From Cycas panzhihuaensis (taxonomy: Eukaryota; Cycadophyta): a stretch of 64,000 nucleotides of DNA. A program made the translations under genes and the position numbers. Of this stretch, positions 20,447 to 32,304 are shown one piece after another (positions within the stretch are counted from its first letter, which is position 1; each line of letters begins with the position of its first letter). The DNA is taken from the NCBI GenBank assembly GCA_023213395.1, contig CM041465.1, positions 156,867,741 to 156,931,740 on the forward strand, written 5' to 3'. The notes under the pieces were generated by a model that did not search any database, was not told the DNA's origin, and saw nothing but the letters and a program-made list of their open reading frames with translations.

Positions 20447-22526
20447 TAAGGAACTAACTTATTGTAGGCAAAGACTAGATAAGTAGGATGGTAGACTCTA
20501 TGGACTAAGACGTAGGTTGAGGTTATGTGAGTTAAGATAGATGATGGATATTGACGAAAGAAGTAGGGGTATTAAAGATCAAATAATAAGCCCAAGTTGG
20601 GGTAGACTCACTTACAACTACTTTAAATTGTGCCCTTAGGGAGGCCATGGTATCCTAAGGGGGGGGTGTGGGTTTAAATAGGGGCAAAGATATGCTTGTC
20701 ATATTGGGATTACTTAAAAAAAAAGGGCTACATGGATGATTTAGGAACCTATGAAGGGTCATAAGGGTGAACAACTTAATGGCATAAGCATGGGACTTAA
20801 TTGGGTTCTAATAGAATCCTTTAGCCTTATGGGGTTAGTAAGCAAGATCAACGCCCTCTTAAAAAGGCTAGTCAAGGGGGTAAGGGCCATTCTTGAATAT
20901 AAGATTAATAGAGATCATAGGACTAGTAAGTATCCTAGGAAGAATATGAAGGTTGGGGATAAAAGGGTTCCTAAGATTACTTAAGGAAAATTTAGCTTGC
21001 TATTGATAATAACTAGTTAAATGAAGGAATAAGTAAATAACTAGGATTAAAATCTAATGGGGGAAGGCCTCGAATATAGTGAGAGAATCATCATGTGTAA
21101 AGGGAACAAGTAAAGGAGAAGATGAATGGATAAAAGTGGGTTAGGAGGGGGGGGGGTGTGCACCAAAGTCTTATTAACAAGAATGGAATGCATGAGGAAT
21201 CCTCATACATATTAGATTAGAAAGATGCCCTAAGCTCAAAGGGCATAAACAAAAGAGAGGGAAGGGAAACAACAAAGTGATGCAAGACCAACACCCTATT
21301 GGCGAGTCCCCAGTGTGGTCACTAATAAATGTGGATAATTAGGAGGAGAGAACATACAAACACAATTCTATGATAAGTCACTAAGGTATAGAGGAACCAA
21401 GCTAAGGAGGATTCGAATATACACCCCTTGCAGGTACTCATGTATCTTGTGTACATGATTATGGGATAAATACTTGTCGATTTAAGATAATTATGAACTA
21501 AGAGTAATGTGTATATGCACAATGTATCAAATATAGATCTAATAGATAATTAAAGGCAAACTAATTGCCAATTACAAATAAATGATGCACGCTGGTAAAT
21601 AATAAACAAATGCGCATCAACTAACCAAGAGAATTAAATGTAAAATTAGCAAGAATTAAGATGATAACAATCAAATCCTAAGCTAGTATCCTCAAAAGGA
21701 CCAATAGTAATCAAAGCCCTTAATATATAAAGGGGCCAATCAAGCACATGTGCCCAACACTTTTATGTTACTACATATCTATCCCATGGAATCTATCACC
21801 CCCCTAGGCTATTGACCTATCCTAACCCACCTGACTTCTAAATAACCTACAAGCAATGGACTCAATCTATAGAGAGAAGGAAAGGACTGCCCATAGTGAG
21901 ATGTCTAAAGGAATTAAGACCATATGATAGATTCGTTTATGGATAATTTTAAGAGGACTCATTAATACCAATGATGATTCTCACACAAATGCAAGAGTGG
22001 CCTGATAATGCCCACATCTAATTCCAATGAACCTCAAGCTTTATGAGGGTGAAAAAGATAGAGGCCACTATTCTCACTAGGAGAAATTAAGTTCACTTAG
22101 TTGGCAATGCCCTATAAATGAGTACATGGCAAAGTTAGATGCCCTTCACCCACCTATTTGGAACATGAACTAAAGACTCAACACCTAAAGGCATAAGATA
22201 ACCTCTCTTATCTAGTAATGATAACTAGGTAGAAAGAAAACTTCCTCTCTTATTCAGTAAAAGAAAGACCATATCCTAAAAAGGGCTAAAGGAGTAAACA
22301 AATCACACAATGCAATTAGTATGTACTTTTAATTGGATATAAATAATAAACCATTCCTAACTAACAAAATCAATTATAACCCTAGAGATTCATGGACTTG
22401 CAATAAGTATGACCCTCTCCTTCATTAGGCTTTTGAAAAAAGAAACAATCACATGCAAATGAATAAGATGCAAAAAAGGAAAAAACTCATTTTATCCCTA
22501 TTCCTTATTTTTATTATTTTATTATT

Positions 22527-22556
22527 ACTCTCTCTCTCTCTCTCTCTCTCTCTCTT
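22527..22556. repeat. (TC)n microsatellite
   Basis: About 15 uninterrupted TC dinucleotides. Confidence 0.95.
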
Positions 22557-23724
22557 AGTTTTTCAAAATATAAATCAATTCCTAAAAGCAAGGGTGGAAG
22601 GATGATACATAAATGATACTTAAGCATGTAAGCAAGCCAATAATCCTACACCCTTTTATTTTTTTATTATTTGCTTAAGACATAAGGAAAAGACTATTTT
22701 GAGGGGGGTTTGAAGGGAAATATTTAGCAAGCTACTCAATTTTTTAAAAAAGATTTACTTTATATGCTAGTGTTTCCTCACATAAAGTCACCAAATGAGC
22801 TCAAAACAAGGTCAAATAGGTATGTAACTACCAATACTAGATTTCTAAGAAAAAACTAGAAATATTTTTGCTTGTTAGGTCACTATATGATGGAAAAAAG
22901 TTTACAAACTAATTTCAAATGTTGTGAAAATAACATAAAATATAAAAGTTTATCTTACCTTACATTTAGAGCTTGTGACAAAAATTTGGCAACATTTTAG
23001 TTACATAATAGGCACTCAATCTTTTGGTGAAGGGGAGATAGAAGGAGAGAAATAGGGGGAGAGATCTAATCTACTCTAAGACACTCCTAAAACCTACAAA
23101 TCAAACCAAGAATACTCCACCTATAATGCAACTAGGAGAATATATATAAATGAAGCCTAAAATCCTAAGAAAGTATTCTAAAATATTAAGAAAAAAATAT
23201 ACTCTCAACACATAAACCTACTAACTTGATAAGATAAGAAAGGGAGACCTTAGAAATGGCATAAAGTTTCCCTTCATATAAAAGTTTTCCAAGTGATACT
23301 TGGCCATAATTTCCCCTTATAAGATGACTCAGCACGTGTACAAGGCAATGCAAACAAAAATAGAGGAAACAAGCTAAAAAAGAGATGGGCAAAGTAATAC
23401 TTTACCTACCTAAGAGAAAGAAAACAATAAAGACAAACTTTTAAATGAACTCACTAATGAAGTGATGGGGGGTTACCTCATTCCCTAAAGGTGAAGATAG
23501 AGTTAGTGACCAAGCTCTCCAAATAAAGGATGCTCTAACACAATAAGGTAACAAATTCTAAGCAAGAGTAGGAGCCAAAAGATGAAGATTATGAGTGTTG
23601 CAAACTCCTGGATAGAATCTGATAGTATAAAGACAACATGACCATACTTTTCTTTGACTCTGCCTTCCCCCCACCCCCAAAAAAAGAAGAGGGGGCGAAA
23701 AATAGGTGAAGGTGGGGGCTTGGT

Positions 23725-23830
23725 CCATGGTTTCAGGCCCATTGGGGGGGGGGGTGGGGGAGGGGAACCATAGGCCTAAATCCATAGGTTCTTGTCCATG
23801 GATTTGGCCCAAAAACCATGGGATCCATGG
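23725..23830. repeat. CCATGG cluster beside a G-rich run
   Basis: The palindrome CCATGG occurs four times (23725, 23796, 23816, 23825) within 106 bp. A run of G blocks (23744-23765) lies between the first two. Overlapping ccatggat/atccatgg words make local hairpins possible. No coding role seen. Confidence 0.6.
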
Positions 23831-24479
23831 TTTGGTAATGGGACATGGATTATGGTTTTAATGAAACCATTGAGCTAGGTCCTAAGACTAATAAGCAATA
23901 AATGGGGGAGTGTTTAGGTGCCATTAATATGTAACGAAATGCTCCCATAAAAGAAATTACATCCTCAAAAGTTTGTATCATAAAGTTTATTATAGTATTG
24001 TGAAGGTCATCACCATATTACAAATCTTCATGATACCATAGGCTACTGGTAAATGATCACTTTGTTGGATAAAAATTAGAGCAAAAAAATCTCCACTTAG
24101 TGTGGGAAGTAAGAAAACCACATAATTGACCAAACAGGGAGCCTAACAAAGGAAACACTGAGGAAAATGGGACAAAATAAAGGCAAAGTAAGGCAAATGA
24201 TGGAATGATAGATAAAGAACAACACAAACATGGTGAAAAATAGATAAACATTACCTTGCAGGGGTACTGAGTAGCCTTTTTTTAACTTAGTAAACATAAA
24301 GGGATGAAGGAATAGCCATTGATCATGGTTAAACTCATCCTTGACAAAGGGGAGAATAGCTTGTCAAGCACCTTAATAGGTAAACTCAGGTACACATTCA
24401 TAAACAATTGATCAAAATAACAAAGTGCTATGGAAAACAAAAAAGATGAATATGTACCTTTATCTAGCCATTACCTTTG

Positions 24480-24877
24480 TGTCTTCATCATTCCCAGGTT
24501 ATAGGAAATAATCACCAATGGTAGAATGTTAACTTGTGGAGGTAAATTTCATAATATTAAACTAACCATAAGGGACTACCACTTGGGCTTCCTAATATAT
24601 GCCATTCAGTAGGAGGAGTTAATGTGGTCTTAGGAGTGCAATGGATGAAACCACTAGGCACAATTCAACTTAACTTGGAGGAATTATTCATTCAATTCAA
24701 TTCAAGAGTGTGATAATACTAACTCTATGAAATTACTCCACCTCTATCTCATGCCATTAGTTCACATGGGATGGAGAAACTTATAAGAAAAGGAGGAATA
24801 AGACTTATAGGTAAATGTTATATATTAGAAGGACATGAGCTATAGGTAGAGGATAATTCTTCTAAAAACAACAATCT
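24480..24877 (+). pseudogene. Gypsy protease region, old element C copy 1 (left part)
   Basis: With stops, this reads as the C-terminal half of a plant chromovirus protease and the linker to RT. A CHNIKLTIGDYHL-like segment lies at about 24555, a GGVDVVLGVQWMKPLGT-like segment at about 24605-24665 and NLEELFIQF at about 24680. The same segment recurs in copy 2 at 44860-45190. It is broken at 24877 by the LTR of copia A and continues at 37724. The active-site Asp motif is upstream and not recognisable. Confidence 0.7.
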
Positions 24878-25050
24878 TGTTTAAATTACAAGGCCCTAAA
24901 CCTTAAACCGCCACAAGATCTAAATTATTTTGCAACGAGTTACAAGAATTGAAACTAAGATTTAACATGTAAGTTCTAAAAATAGAGATAATATAATAAC
25001 ATCAATATACAAGCTAAACATCACATATGCACCCGATATAACGTGGTAAA
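24878..25050 (-). mobile_element. 3' LTR of A, outer fragment
   Basis: Matches 37103-37275 and begins TGTTTAAATTAC. Its last five bases gtaaa (25046-25050) are the target-site copy flanking element B. The LTR continues at 32607. Confidence 0.9.
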
Positions 25051-25347
25051 TGAAAAGGGTTAATGACATAAGGTCCTTACATTAGTTGATTATTTCGAAA
25101 AAGGGACTTAAGTGAACTTTAAATTAGATCACTTAAGTGAAATGCACTTTCATGTGCATTATGTGTAATTTCATTTCACCTAACTCAAATGCTCCCTCTC
25201 TCAATATAAAAGTAAAGCTCAATGGAGGAGATTCATTCTTACCTCCCTATTTTGTGAGAGCTACTTTCTTTCTCTCAAGTCTCTCTTGCTCCCATGTTTG
25301 CCTTTGTGTTTAGTGCATGGAGATGAAGGATAGATCCACTCTTTTCA
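25051..25347 (+). mobile_element. 5' LTR of B (297 bp)
   Basis: Begins TGAAAAGGG and ends CTTTTCA, an inverted repeat at the LTR ends. It contains ACTTAAGTGA twice (25107 and 25131 areas) and a TATAAAAG box at 25205-25212. Confidence 0.95.
25205..25212 (+). promoter_or_regulatory. TATA box of element B
   Basis: TATAAAAG inside the 5' LTR, repeated at 32459-32466 in the 3' LTR. Confidence 0.7.
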
Positions 25348-25349
25348 TG

Positions 25350-25361
25350 TGGTATCAGAGC
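25350..25361 (+). other. Primer-binding site of B (initiator Met-tRNA)
   Basis: TGGTATCAGAGC, two bases after the LTR end. This is the complement of the 3' end of plant initiator Met-tRNA. Confidence 0.95.
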
Positions 25362-26536
25362 TTGCTTCCTTCATATTCCCCACTTGCACTTGCAATGGAG
25401 CCATCACTTCCTTCTCCCCCATAATCCATGTGGTGAAGGAGATTGTGAAAGTGAATTTAGAAATATTTTCAAGTTATTATGATAGCATATTTTGTATTGT
25501 TTGTTGTTCCTTTCTCTTTTGCAGGTTTGGAAGCATAATATAAAGAGTTGTAAGGCCCAAGGATTCCAATCCTTTGCTGGCCATTCATGCTATCTCATTC
25601 TTCTTTTTCTATTCCCTTTTTTGTCCATTTAACAAGGGAAATGTCAAAATTTTTCCAAAGATTTAGAAGAATGATTGTAAGGGGAGTTTTTTACCCATTT
25701 CTTTAAAGAGCTTTGAGCCATTTAAAATATCTATCATTGTATGCTCTCACCTTTCCCATATTGGGATCCTGGTGATCAAAAAAATGATGGAAATTTCATA
25801 TGGTATCATGTGTTAATGAGATATTAGCAAGCTGAAATTTCTGTAGAAATATAATTTGATTACTGAACTTCATAGATCTACAAAATATTCTACAGAGATC
25901 CAATTGAAGTGATTCCAATTGTCAAAGATGGGGCTCTGAGTTTACTTTCCAGCATAAAAAACGGCACCTAATTTGAATGTCGTATGAGGAAGTTATTGAT
26001 GTTTTAGTGAACAACAGTTATTTTTAGTAAGAATTCTGGAAAAATATAATTTTCTAACTTTATGGGGCTGTCAAAAACTTTCCAGAACTCATTTGGACCT
26101 GATTCCACTTCCTGAAGATGAAGCTATGAGTCTAGTTTGTAGCATAAAAACTGACACTCCATTTCGACATCGTGGGAGAAAGTTATTGTAGATTTAGTAA
26201 AGAGTACTTTTTTTTGTATTAACAAAAAAAAAAAAAAAAAGTGAAGAAAATTTCTTCCTTTTTATAAGGCTTAAAAGCCTATTGTAAAAGTGAAAAAAAA
26301 ACACCTGGATCGGAGCAATATTTGGTGTCCTCACTCACTTACTAGCATTACATTTCAGCACTCTAAAATCACTCAAAGCAAGAACTCCAAAGACACTTCA
26401 ATCAAGCACTCCAAGCAAGCATTATTTTCAATTAAATGTACATTTGATGCAATTCGATAATCTTTTCACTCTTCCTAAAAGGAACGCATCACATACGCTA
26501 TTTTCTGCCATCTTGTACCTGTTCACACACTCGCCA

Positions 26537-26612
26537 AGGTTGAGATACCTTGGTTGGTAGAATGCCATGCCATAAAGGAGGTGTGGGTTTCAAGTTAGGA
26601 CTGGACTAAACC
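26537..26612 (+). repeat. tRNA-like relic, possible SINE head
   Basis: Reads like a tRNA-derived promoter: an A-box-like taccttggttgg (26546-26557) followed by tagaatgccatgcc, and a B-box-like gggtttcaagtta about 39 bp later. This spacing suits an internal Pol III promoter. There is no clear anticodon arm or 3' tail, so it is not a functional tRNA gene. Confidence 0.35.
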
Positions 26613-27086
26613 GGAATATTGGTGAGGTTTGGTTAGCCATACCATCGTGCCTCAATCAGGGATCATACTGATAACCAACCAGGAAAACTGAAACTTTAAT
26701 ACAAGATTAAAATATACCCGATCCAATATCTGTCATAGCCATGGGTATGCACGTACCACTCTTTAGAGGAGGTATATAGCTGCTCATTGGTGAACTGGGT
26801 GAGGATTTGGAGTACCTGGGCTCCGTTGTGACTTGGATTTCATCACCAAGCATGATTGCGGGTATCGCGGGTGAAGGCCAAATTAATTCTACTAGAAGCC
26901 TAGGCATCCCTTCAACAACCTCAACTACACGTTGGACACAAGTTAGAGGTTATTGGGTTGATTACGCATCCTACATTCGAGTTTCAAGTTGTGTAAACCC
27001 AATGATGTCAACTTCTACATTGGCCTACAATCTTGTATATTGATCACTTACTTATTTGTAAAAAGTGATCCATAGTGTAATCACAA

Positions 27087-27225
27087 TCATAGTGCTTCTC
27101 ATATTCCTGCTGCGTCAGGTTAATATTTGCCACAAGTGTTAGTGGCCAATTTTTATCATAGTGCTTCTCATATTCTTGCTACGTCAGGTTAATATTTGTC
27201 ACAAGTGTTGGTGACTTTTCTCTAA
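27087..27225 (+). repeat. 69-bp tandem duplication in leader of B
   Basis: The block starting agtgcttctcatattc occurs at 27091 and again at 27160, with about four differences in the first 60 bp. Confidence 0.85.
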
Positions 27226-27420
27226 GTTGCTCCCTTCATCTTTGAGCAACCATTCTCACTTCTTCTTCCTTCTTCTACACTACTTCATTACATTTCCCAT
27301 TTGTAAATAGTGATTGGTCATTTATTGCCATCACTTTTATAGTCCCTTGTTCATTTCTTCCCTTCTAAAAGACACACTGTCTTCACAGTTCAAGCAAAAT
27401 GTGAACCCATTCTAAAAGAG

Positions 27421-28330
27421 AAAGAAAATTGGGACATGTGGTTCATCGTGTCGAAATGCCGCAAAGTATGAAGGTCTATGGAGAGATCACTTATAACCTA
27501 CACCACCATTGCTGCATTCTGACTACAATCGCTTCAAAGGGAGGTGTTCCCCGCTCCCATCAAGCCGTAGCTAAACGCCAATGGGAACTTGATGATGATA
27601 AAATCCGTGTAGGGATACTACTTGTCACTGATTATTCCCTGCATAATCTCATTGATGAAGCCGTATGATACAAGATGGAAAGTTCTTGAAGTTCTTAAGA
27701 AGAACTTTGACACTAAATCGGACTTAGAATTTGTTCACTTAGTCAAGATGAACAAATTGAAAATGTAGAAAGGACATGCAAGTGAGACAATCAATCTCCT
27801 TCGTCCGTCAAGCAAGCCATTGATAAAGATTTTAAAACTCAATGCATTACATGGGCTTTCTTGATTCATCATGTCTCCATATCCCGCATTATAAAATCTA
27901 TTGGGAAGTCTTCAATCCAATTGGAACTTTGAAGACCCTAAACTTTGAGGATCTTCTTGATAAGTTCATTGAATTTGATAAGACCTTTGATACCAACTTT
28001 GCCACTACATCGATCCAATTGATCGCTTTTGAAGTGGAAGAAGATCTTTGTTACACCAAAAATCAAGGTTAATACTCTCGTGAGAGGTGGTAATTCCCGT
28101 GGAAGAGGAAGAGGTAGACAACAAGGACAACGTTCTCTTAGTCAACAGGCTCCTCAATTCCAACAAAAACAGTCTCAAGGCCAAGGCCAAAATAATCAAC
28201 CTGGACCTAGATCCAGTAATCGAGAGACAATCCGGCCAATACTTGGGTGGAAATTAAACAATCGTGTGCCAAAGGTGTAATAGAAGAGGACATTATGCCA
28301 AAATTTGCAGAACTGTCACCAACAAACTAC
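27421..28330 (+). pseudogene. Copia gag of element B
   Basis: Broken frames give a UBN2-type copia gag: WELDDDKIRVGILL (about 27570), then KVLEVLKKNFDTKSDLEFVHL (first part about 27680). An Arg/Gly/Gln-rich stretch (about 28080-28230) leads to a complete zinc knuckle, CQRCNRRGHYAKIC, at about 28267. Stops at 27666, about 27765 and others, plus shifts near 28030-28075, break it. Role: RNA-packaging shell protein of the element. The gag start is not identifiable with certainty. Confidence 0.8.
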
Positions 28331-28529
28331 CAAGTTATCAACAATGCCATGGTGTACATAATGTTGATAATACTTCTTTTGAAGATGCTTTTGGTGGAGC
28401 AATTTGCTCATGCATACCTTCAAAGAATTGGGACCACTTCATCAAATGTTGTTGATAGATCCACTAAGTATATTGAGGCTCATTGGCTATGCTTATTCAC
28501 TTTTGCCTTCACCACTTGGAGTTGCAAAT

Positions 28530-29800
28530 AGTGCTACCTCAAATACTTCATCGTGGATCATGGATCTTCGAGCAACACAACACATGACTTGTCATCGCCA
28601 GATTATTTCAAGATTTTGACTCAAGTTCATGGTGTTGTACACATGGTGACAAATCATCTCACCGATCAAAGGACTTGAACTGTTTGCACGAAACTCCTGT
28701 GCCTTCCAGTTTTACACTTGTTGATGTTTTATATATTCTCGCTCTAAAGCGTAATCTGCTCTCCCCTGTCCACCCTTGTCTCTTGTGGATTTGATCCGAG
28801 TGTAATCGCAAACAATCAAACTCTACTGTCATTCACCCTCCTTCAAATCGTGGTTATGACCGTAATTCTTGATGGTAAACTTTTCACCTAAGCGGTTCAC
28901 CATCCTCTGAAGCCCACTATGTTGATGATGAATTTATTTTTACCACAACCACGACTCCTCAAGCGTTGTCCCAGCGGCTCTATAGAATGCTCGTATGGGC
29001 CATATCAAAATTGATCGCTTAAGAGAACTACAAGACACTCTTCTGGTTTGCCTAAGTTCCCCTCTAAGCCCTTTAAATGTGAAGCATGTATTATTGCTAA
29101 ATCTCAAAGACAACCCTTTCCTCGTAGTCGGTGGAAATCTAGCCAACCTTTTGCGACTTGTACACTCGGATATATGCGGTCCTATGCCCATCCCTTCTAT
29201 TAAGCAGTGGTACTATATTACTTTCATTGATGATTTTACCAAGAAAGTATGGGTTGCTTTTCTTGCAAAGAAAGATGAAGCTTTTCTATGTTTCAAGCTT
29301 TCAAGGCTCGCGTGGAAAATGAATCGGATTCAAGATCGAAATACTCGGGATCGACAATGGTGGCGGTACACATCCAATGAGTTTGAATCGTACCTACGCC
29401 AACATGGAATCAAATATCGGACCAACATTGCGGTACACCCCAAGAAATGGAGTTCTTAGGTGCATAAACAGGACCATCATGAATATGGCTCGTCTTTATC
29501 TTTGGTATATAAGAATGTCCCTATCTATCTTTGAAATTTGAGGCTATCTGGGCTGCATGTATTGCATCAACACCGTTAGTCCCTCAAGCTCGGCCCCTCT
29601 CCATGAAATGTGGTATGGACAAACCCCCTCTATCTCCCACTTCAGAATTTTTCGCTCTACTTATTATGCTCATATTTTACAGGAACATAGAAATAAGCTC
29701 CAAGATAGAGCCATCAAAGGCATCTTTGTCGGATACCCTATGGACAAAAAGGGATACAAGGTTTTTATACCTTCAGAGTGCAAAATCATCATCACTAGAG
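28530..29800 (+). pseudogene. Copia protease and integrase of element B
   Basis: Protease remnant SWIMDLRATQHMTCHR at about 28552; the usual DSGAT is DLRAT, so the Ser-Gly of the active loop is replaced. Integrase: LVHSDICGPMP (first Asp, about 29158), YYITFIDDFTKKVWVAF (about 29211), a shift at the second catalytic segment (GIDNGG, about 29345) and TNIAVHPKK (about 29423). The C-terminal part resumes at 29557 with FRIFRSTYYAHI and KGIFVGYPMDKKGYKVF. The Glu region near 29455-29530 is unreadable through stops and shifts. Confidence 0.85.
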
Positions 29801-31815
29801 ATGTTATCTTTGCAGAGACTGAAGATCAATTACTTAGACTTGACTCTAAGACGCCTTCATATCGATTTAATGATGCTACCGATTTTGATGTCCATATTCC
29901 AAAATTTAGGGGGGGAGATGCTGAACAGTTGCTTAAAATCTTGGAATCTGACAATAGAGCCTCGGAGAATACAAGCTGTGACTCCAATCCAATGTGTACA
30001 CATCCAGCACCATCATTTGTGAACAACCAAGTTGACAAAGGCAAAGCCATAGCAGAAGGGTCATCTTCTCCAACATCTGTGGCTGGCCCATCTTCTCCAG
30101 CATCGTCAAATTCCTCTGTGCCAAATATTTCATATGATCCTTTTCAGGATCAAAATAAAGATCAAGAGGTTGTGGAAATGAAAACCTCATTCCCAACTCG
30201 AGGTTTTCGTGAAGCCTACCAGCTACATAAGGATATGCGACCAGATGAGGTAGGCAAAACTAGCACTAGAAGTGCCCATAGAGCAAGGATGCATGAATCA
30301 CTTTCCGTTGAGCTTGAACCGGTAGTGCATCTTGCTCTTAATGAAGAGCCCCTAACGCATCAAGAAGTCAGAAGCATGCGACGAAGAAATGCCATGAGCG
30401 AAGAGTATCAATCTCTTATTAAGAACGATACATGGGAGCTTGTTGATCTACCACTTGGAAGAAAGGTAGTTCAAAATAAATGGGTGTTCAAAAACAAGTA
30501 TAGATCAGATGGCACCTAGAAAACACAAGGCGAGGTTGGTAGCAAAAGGATTCACGCAAAGGGAAGGCATTGACTACACTGAAATCTTTGCTCCTACAAC
30601 CAAGTGGCCTACAATCAGAACTCTTATAGCCTTGGGTCGCTCAGCGTGGTTGGAAAATCCACCAACTTGATGTTAAGATCGCATTTCTCAATGGGGACCT
30701 TAAAGAAGAAATTTACATGGCTCAGCCAGAAGGATACGAGATTGTCGGTCAGGAGCATAAAGTTTGTAGGCTCAAAAAGTCCTTGTCTTGCCTAAAGCAA
30801 GCCCTCGTGCTTGGTTTACCAAGTTGTCTAAAAGAATGAGGCAACTTGGATATGAGGTTGTGACTATCAAGATATTGATGCAACATTATTCATCAAGAAC
30901 CAAAATGATAAAGTCACTTACCTCTTAATCTTTGTGGATGACATGCTCATAACGGGGAATAGTGAACAGGTAATTAGCCAGCTGAAGAAGGACCTTGCTA
31001 AAACTTTTGAATTGTCTGACCTCGGGTTGATGAAATATTACTTAGAAATTGAAGTAACTCAAAAGGATGGCAAAATCTTTCTCTCCCAAGAAAAATATAT
31101 CAGCGATCTTCTGACAAAGTTTCAGTTGGAAGGTGCTCGACCAGTGGATACACCTATGGAGCCTAATATTAAGCTCTCAGTTGATGGTGACAATAGGGAG
31201 GTAGACGTAACACTCTCTGAGGCAACTTGTAGGTAGTCTCATCTATACTACCAACACAAGGCCAGATATTGCACACTCTGTCGGCACTCTTGCAAGATTC
31301 ATGACAAATCCTAAGCAGAATCATTGGCAAGCTGCAATACAAGTGTTGAGGTACCTAAAGATGACTAGCAAATATGGTGCATTGTATGAACCCAATGCGA
31401 ATTTAAACTTTATGCATACAGACTCGGACTTTGCGGAGATAAAGACACGAAGATCTACGTCTGGGTATATAACATTTCTTGGAACAGCAGCAATATCATA
31501 GAGATCCAGACGACAAAAGATAGTTGTAGACTCAAGCTCAAGCCGAGTACATTCTTTATACGAGACAAGCAAGGAGGTGATATGGCTTAGAAAATTGTTG
31601 AATACATTAAATGCCACCCAAACAAGTTCTACTAGCTTACATGTAAATAATCAATCTACAATCCAGATGGCTAAAAATCACATATTTCATGATCGCACCA
31701 AACATATAAGTAAAAAGTCCACGATTAGAGAACTAGTTCATGATGGCACAATTCAATTGAGTCTTGCCCCACAATGAGATCAAGTGGCCGATATCTTCAC
31801 CAAACCACCAAGAGG
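29801..31815 (+). pseudogene. Copia reverse transcriptase and RNase H of element B
   Basis: After a Ser/Pro-rich linker (30060-30110), RT starts at NDTWELVDLPLGRKV (about 30424). A TAG and shift at about 30517 are followed by [36 protein letters not shown] (about 30660) and CRLKKSLSCLKQA (about 30765). The catalytic FVDDMLITG is intact (about 30930). RNase H: HTDSDFAEIKTRRSTSGY (about 31415), VNNQSTIQMAKN (about 31645), HDRTKHI (about 31690) and QVADIFTKPP (about 31780), with stops at 31232 and near 31498. Role: copying element RNA to DNA. Confidence 0.92.
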
Positions 31816-31904
31816 GTGAAGTTTGAGCGATTCGAAAGCAACTCGGCCTTAGGGCCTCTATCTCTGACTGATTGAAGGAGATGACAATAGGACCATCATA
31901 CTCT

Positions 31905-32060
31905 GTCTCCTTCGTGAAAACCCCTTGTGGGCGCGGAAGGACAAGAGTAAGTCTCTGCTCTATCCCATTCGTGAAAACCCCATGTGGGCGCGAAAGGATA
32001 AGGGTTGTATCATTTTAGAAAATCGGAACCTGTGAAAACCCGAAAGGGCATGGGGGATGA
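31905..32060 (+). repeat. GTGAAAACCCC/TGTGGGCGCG repeats in 3' region of B
   Basis: Three copies of gtgaaaacccc(t)tgtgggcgcgaaagga-like sequence lie at about 31914, 31971 and 32033, spaced about 57-62 bp. They lie between the end of pol and the purine tract. The third copy is shorter (gtgaaaacccgaaagggcatg). Confidence 0.8.
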
Positions 32061-32292
32061 CCAAATGGTATATGGAGACTCAGTAGATTTCAGTTATAAA
32101 ATTTATTGTACTGATTGGCTATCTGGCTACATTTAAAGAGCTACCTGAGCCAGGTTAGTAGATTAGAAAATTTGTGGGTTTTCTTTCCCATGAGGGTTTC
32201 CCACAAAAGTATCATACTAGTTTACTTTGTAAGAGGCTCAAATGAAGACCTCATAGGATAGAATAAAATAGAATGAAATAACCTTCTACCAT

Positions 32293-32304
32293 TAAGGGGG
32301 AGAT
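32293..32304 (+). other. Polypurine tract of B
   Basis: ttaagggggaga immediately before the TG of the 3' LTR; primer for second-strand synthesis. Confidence 0.85.

Larger units (their letters stand above)
20447..24479. other. Four-kilobase stretch without recognised genes
   Basis: No RT, gag, gene exon or RNA signal found. Open frames here (20751-20984, 21322-21522, 23186-23392, 23503-23812, 24057-24297) have no motif. It holds G runs (20661-20668, 21149-21158, 23744-23765), a (TC)n microsatellite and a CCATGG cluster. Near 21299-21332 the minus strand reads CCACACTGGGGACTCGCCAA, like the GGCGACxCCACTGGGGAC phrase found at primer-binding sites of some plant gypsy elements. An eroded LTR could therefore begin there. 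Confidence 0.4.
25362..27420 (+). other. Long leader of element B
   Basis: About 2 kb without coding signal between the primer-binding site and gag, long for a copia element. It includes two diverged copies of a segment of about 160 bp (about 25893-26040 and 26070-26215; shared words gattcca, tagcataaaaac, gaagttattg), an A run (26222-26240), a tRNA-like relic (26537-26612) and a 69-bp duplication (about 27087-27225). The open frame at 26807-27043 has no motif. Confidence 0.6.

Noticed and set aside
23503-23812. Pro-rich minus ORFs near 23.5-23.8 kb
   Set aside because: Created by the G-rich run read in reverse; no similarity to a protein family and broken on both sides.
26707-27043. Overlapping ORFs in the leader of B as a host gene
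   Set aside because: Short, on opposite strands, no motif; the surrounding leader is non-coding.
29826-30196. Minus-strand ORFs within 29.8-30.2 kb
   Set aside because: Shadows of the plus-strand integrase-RT linker of element B.
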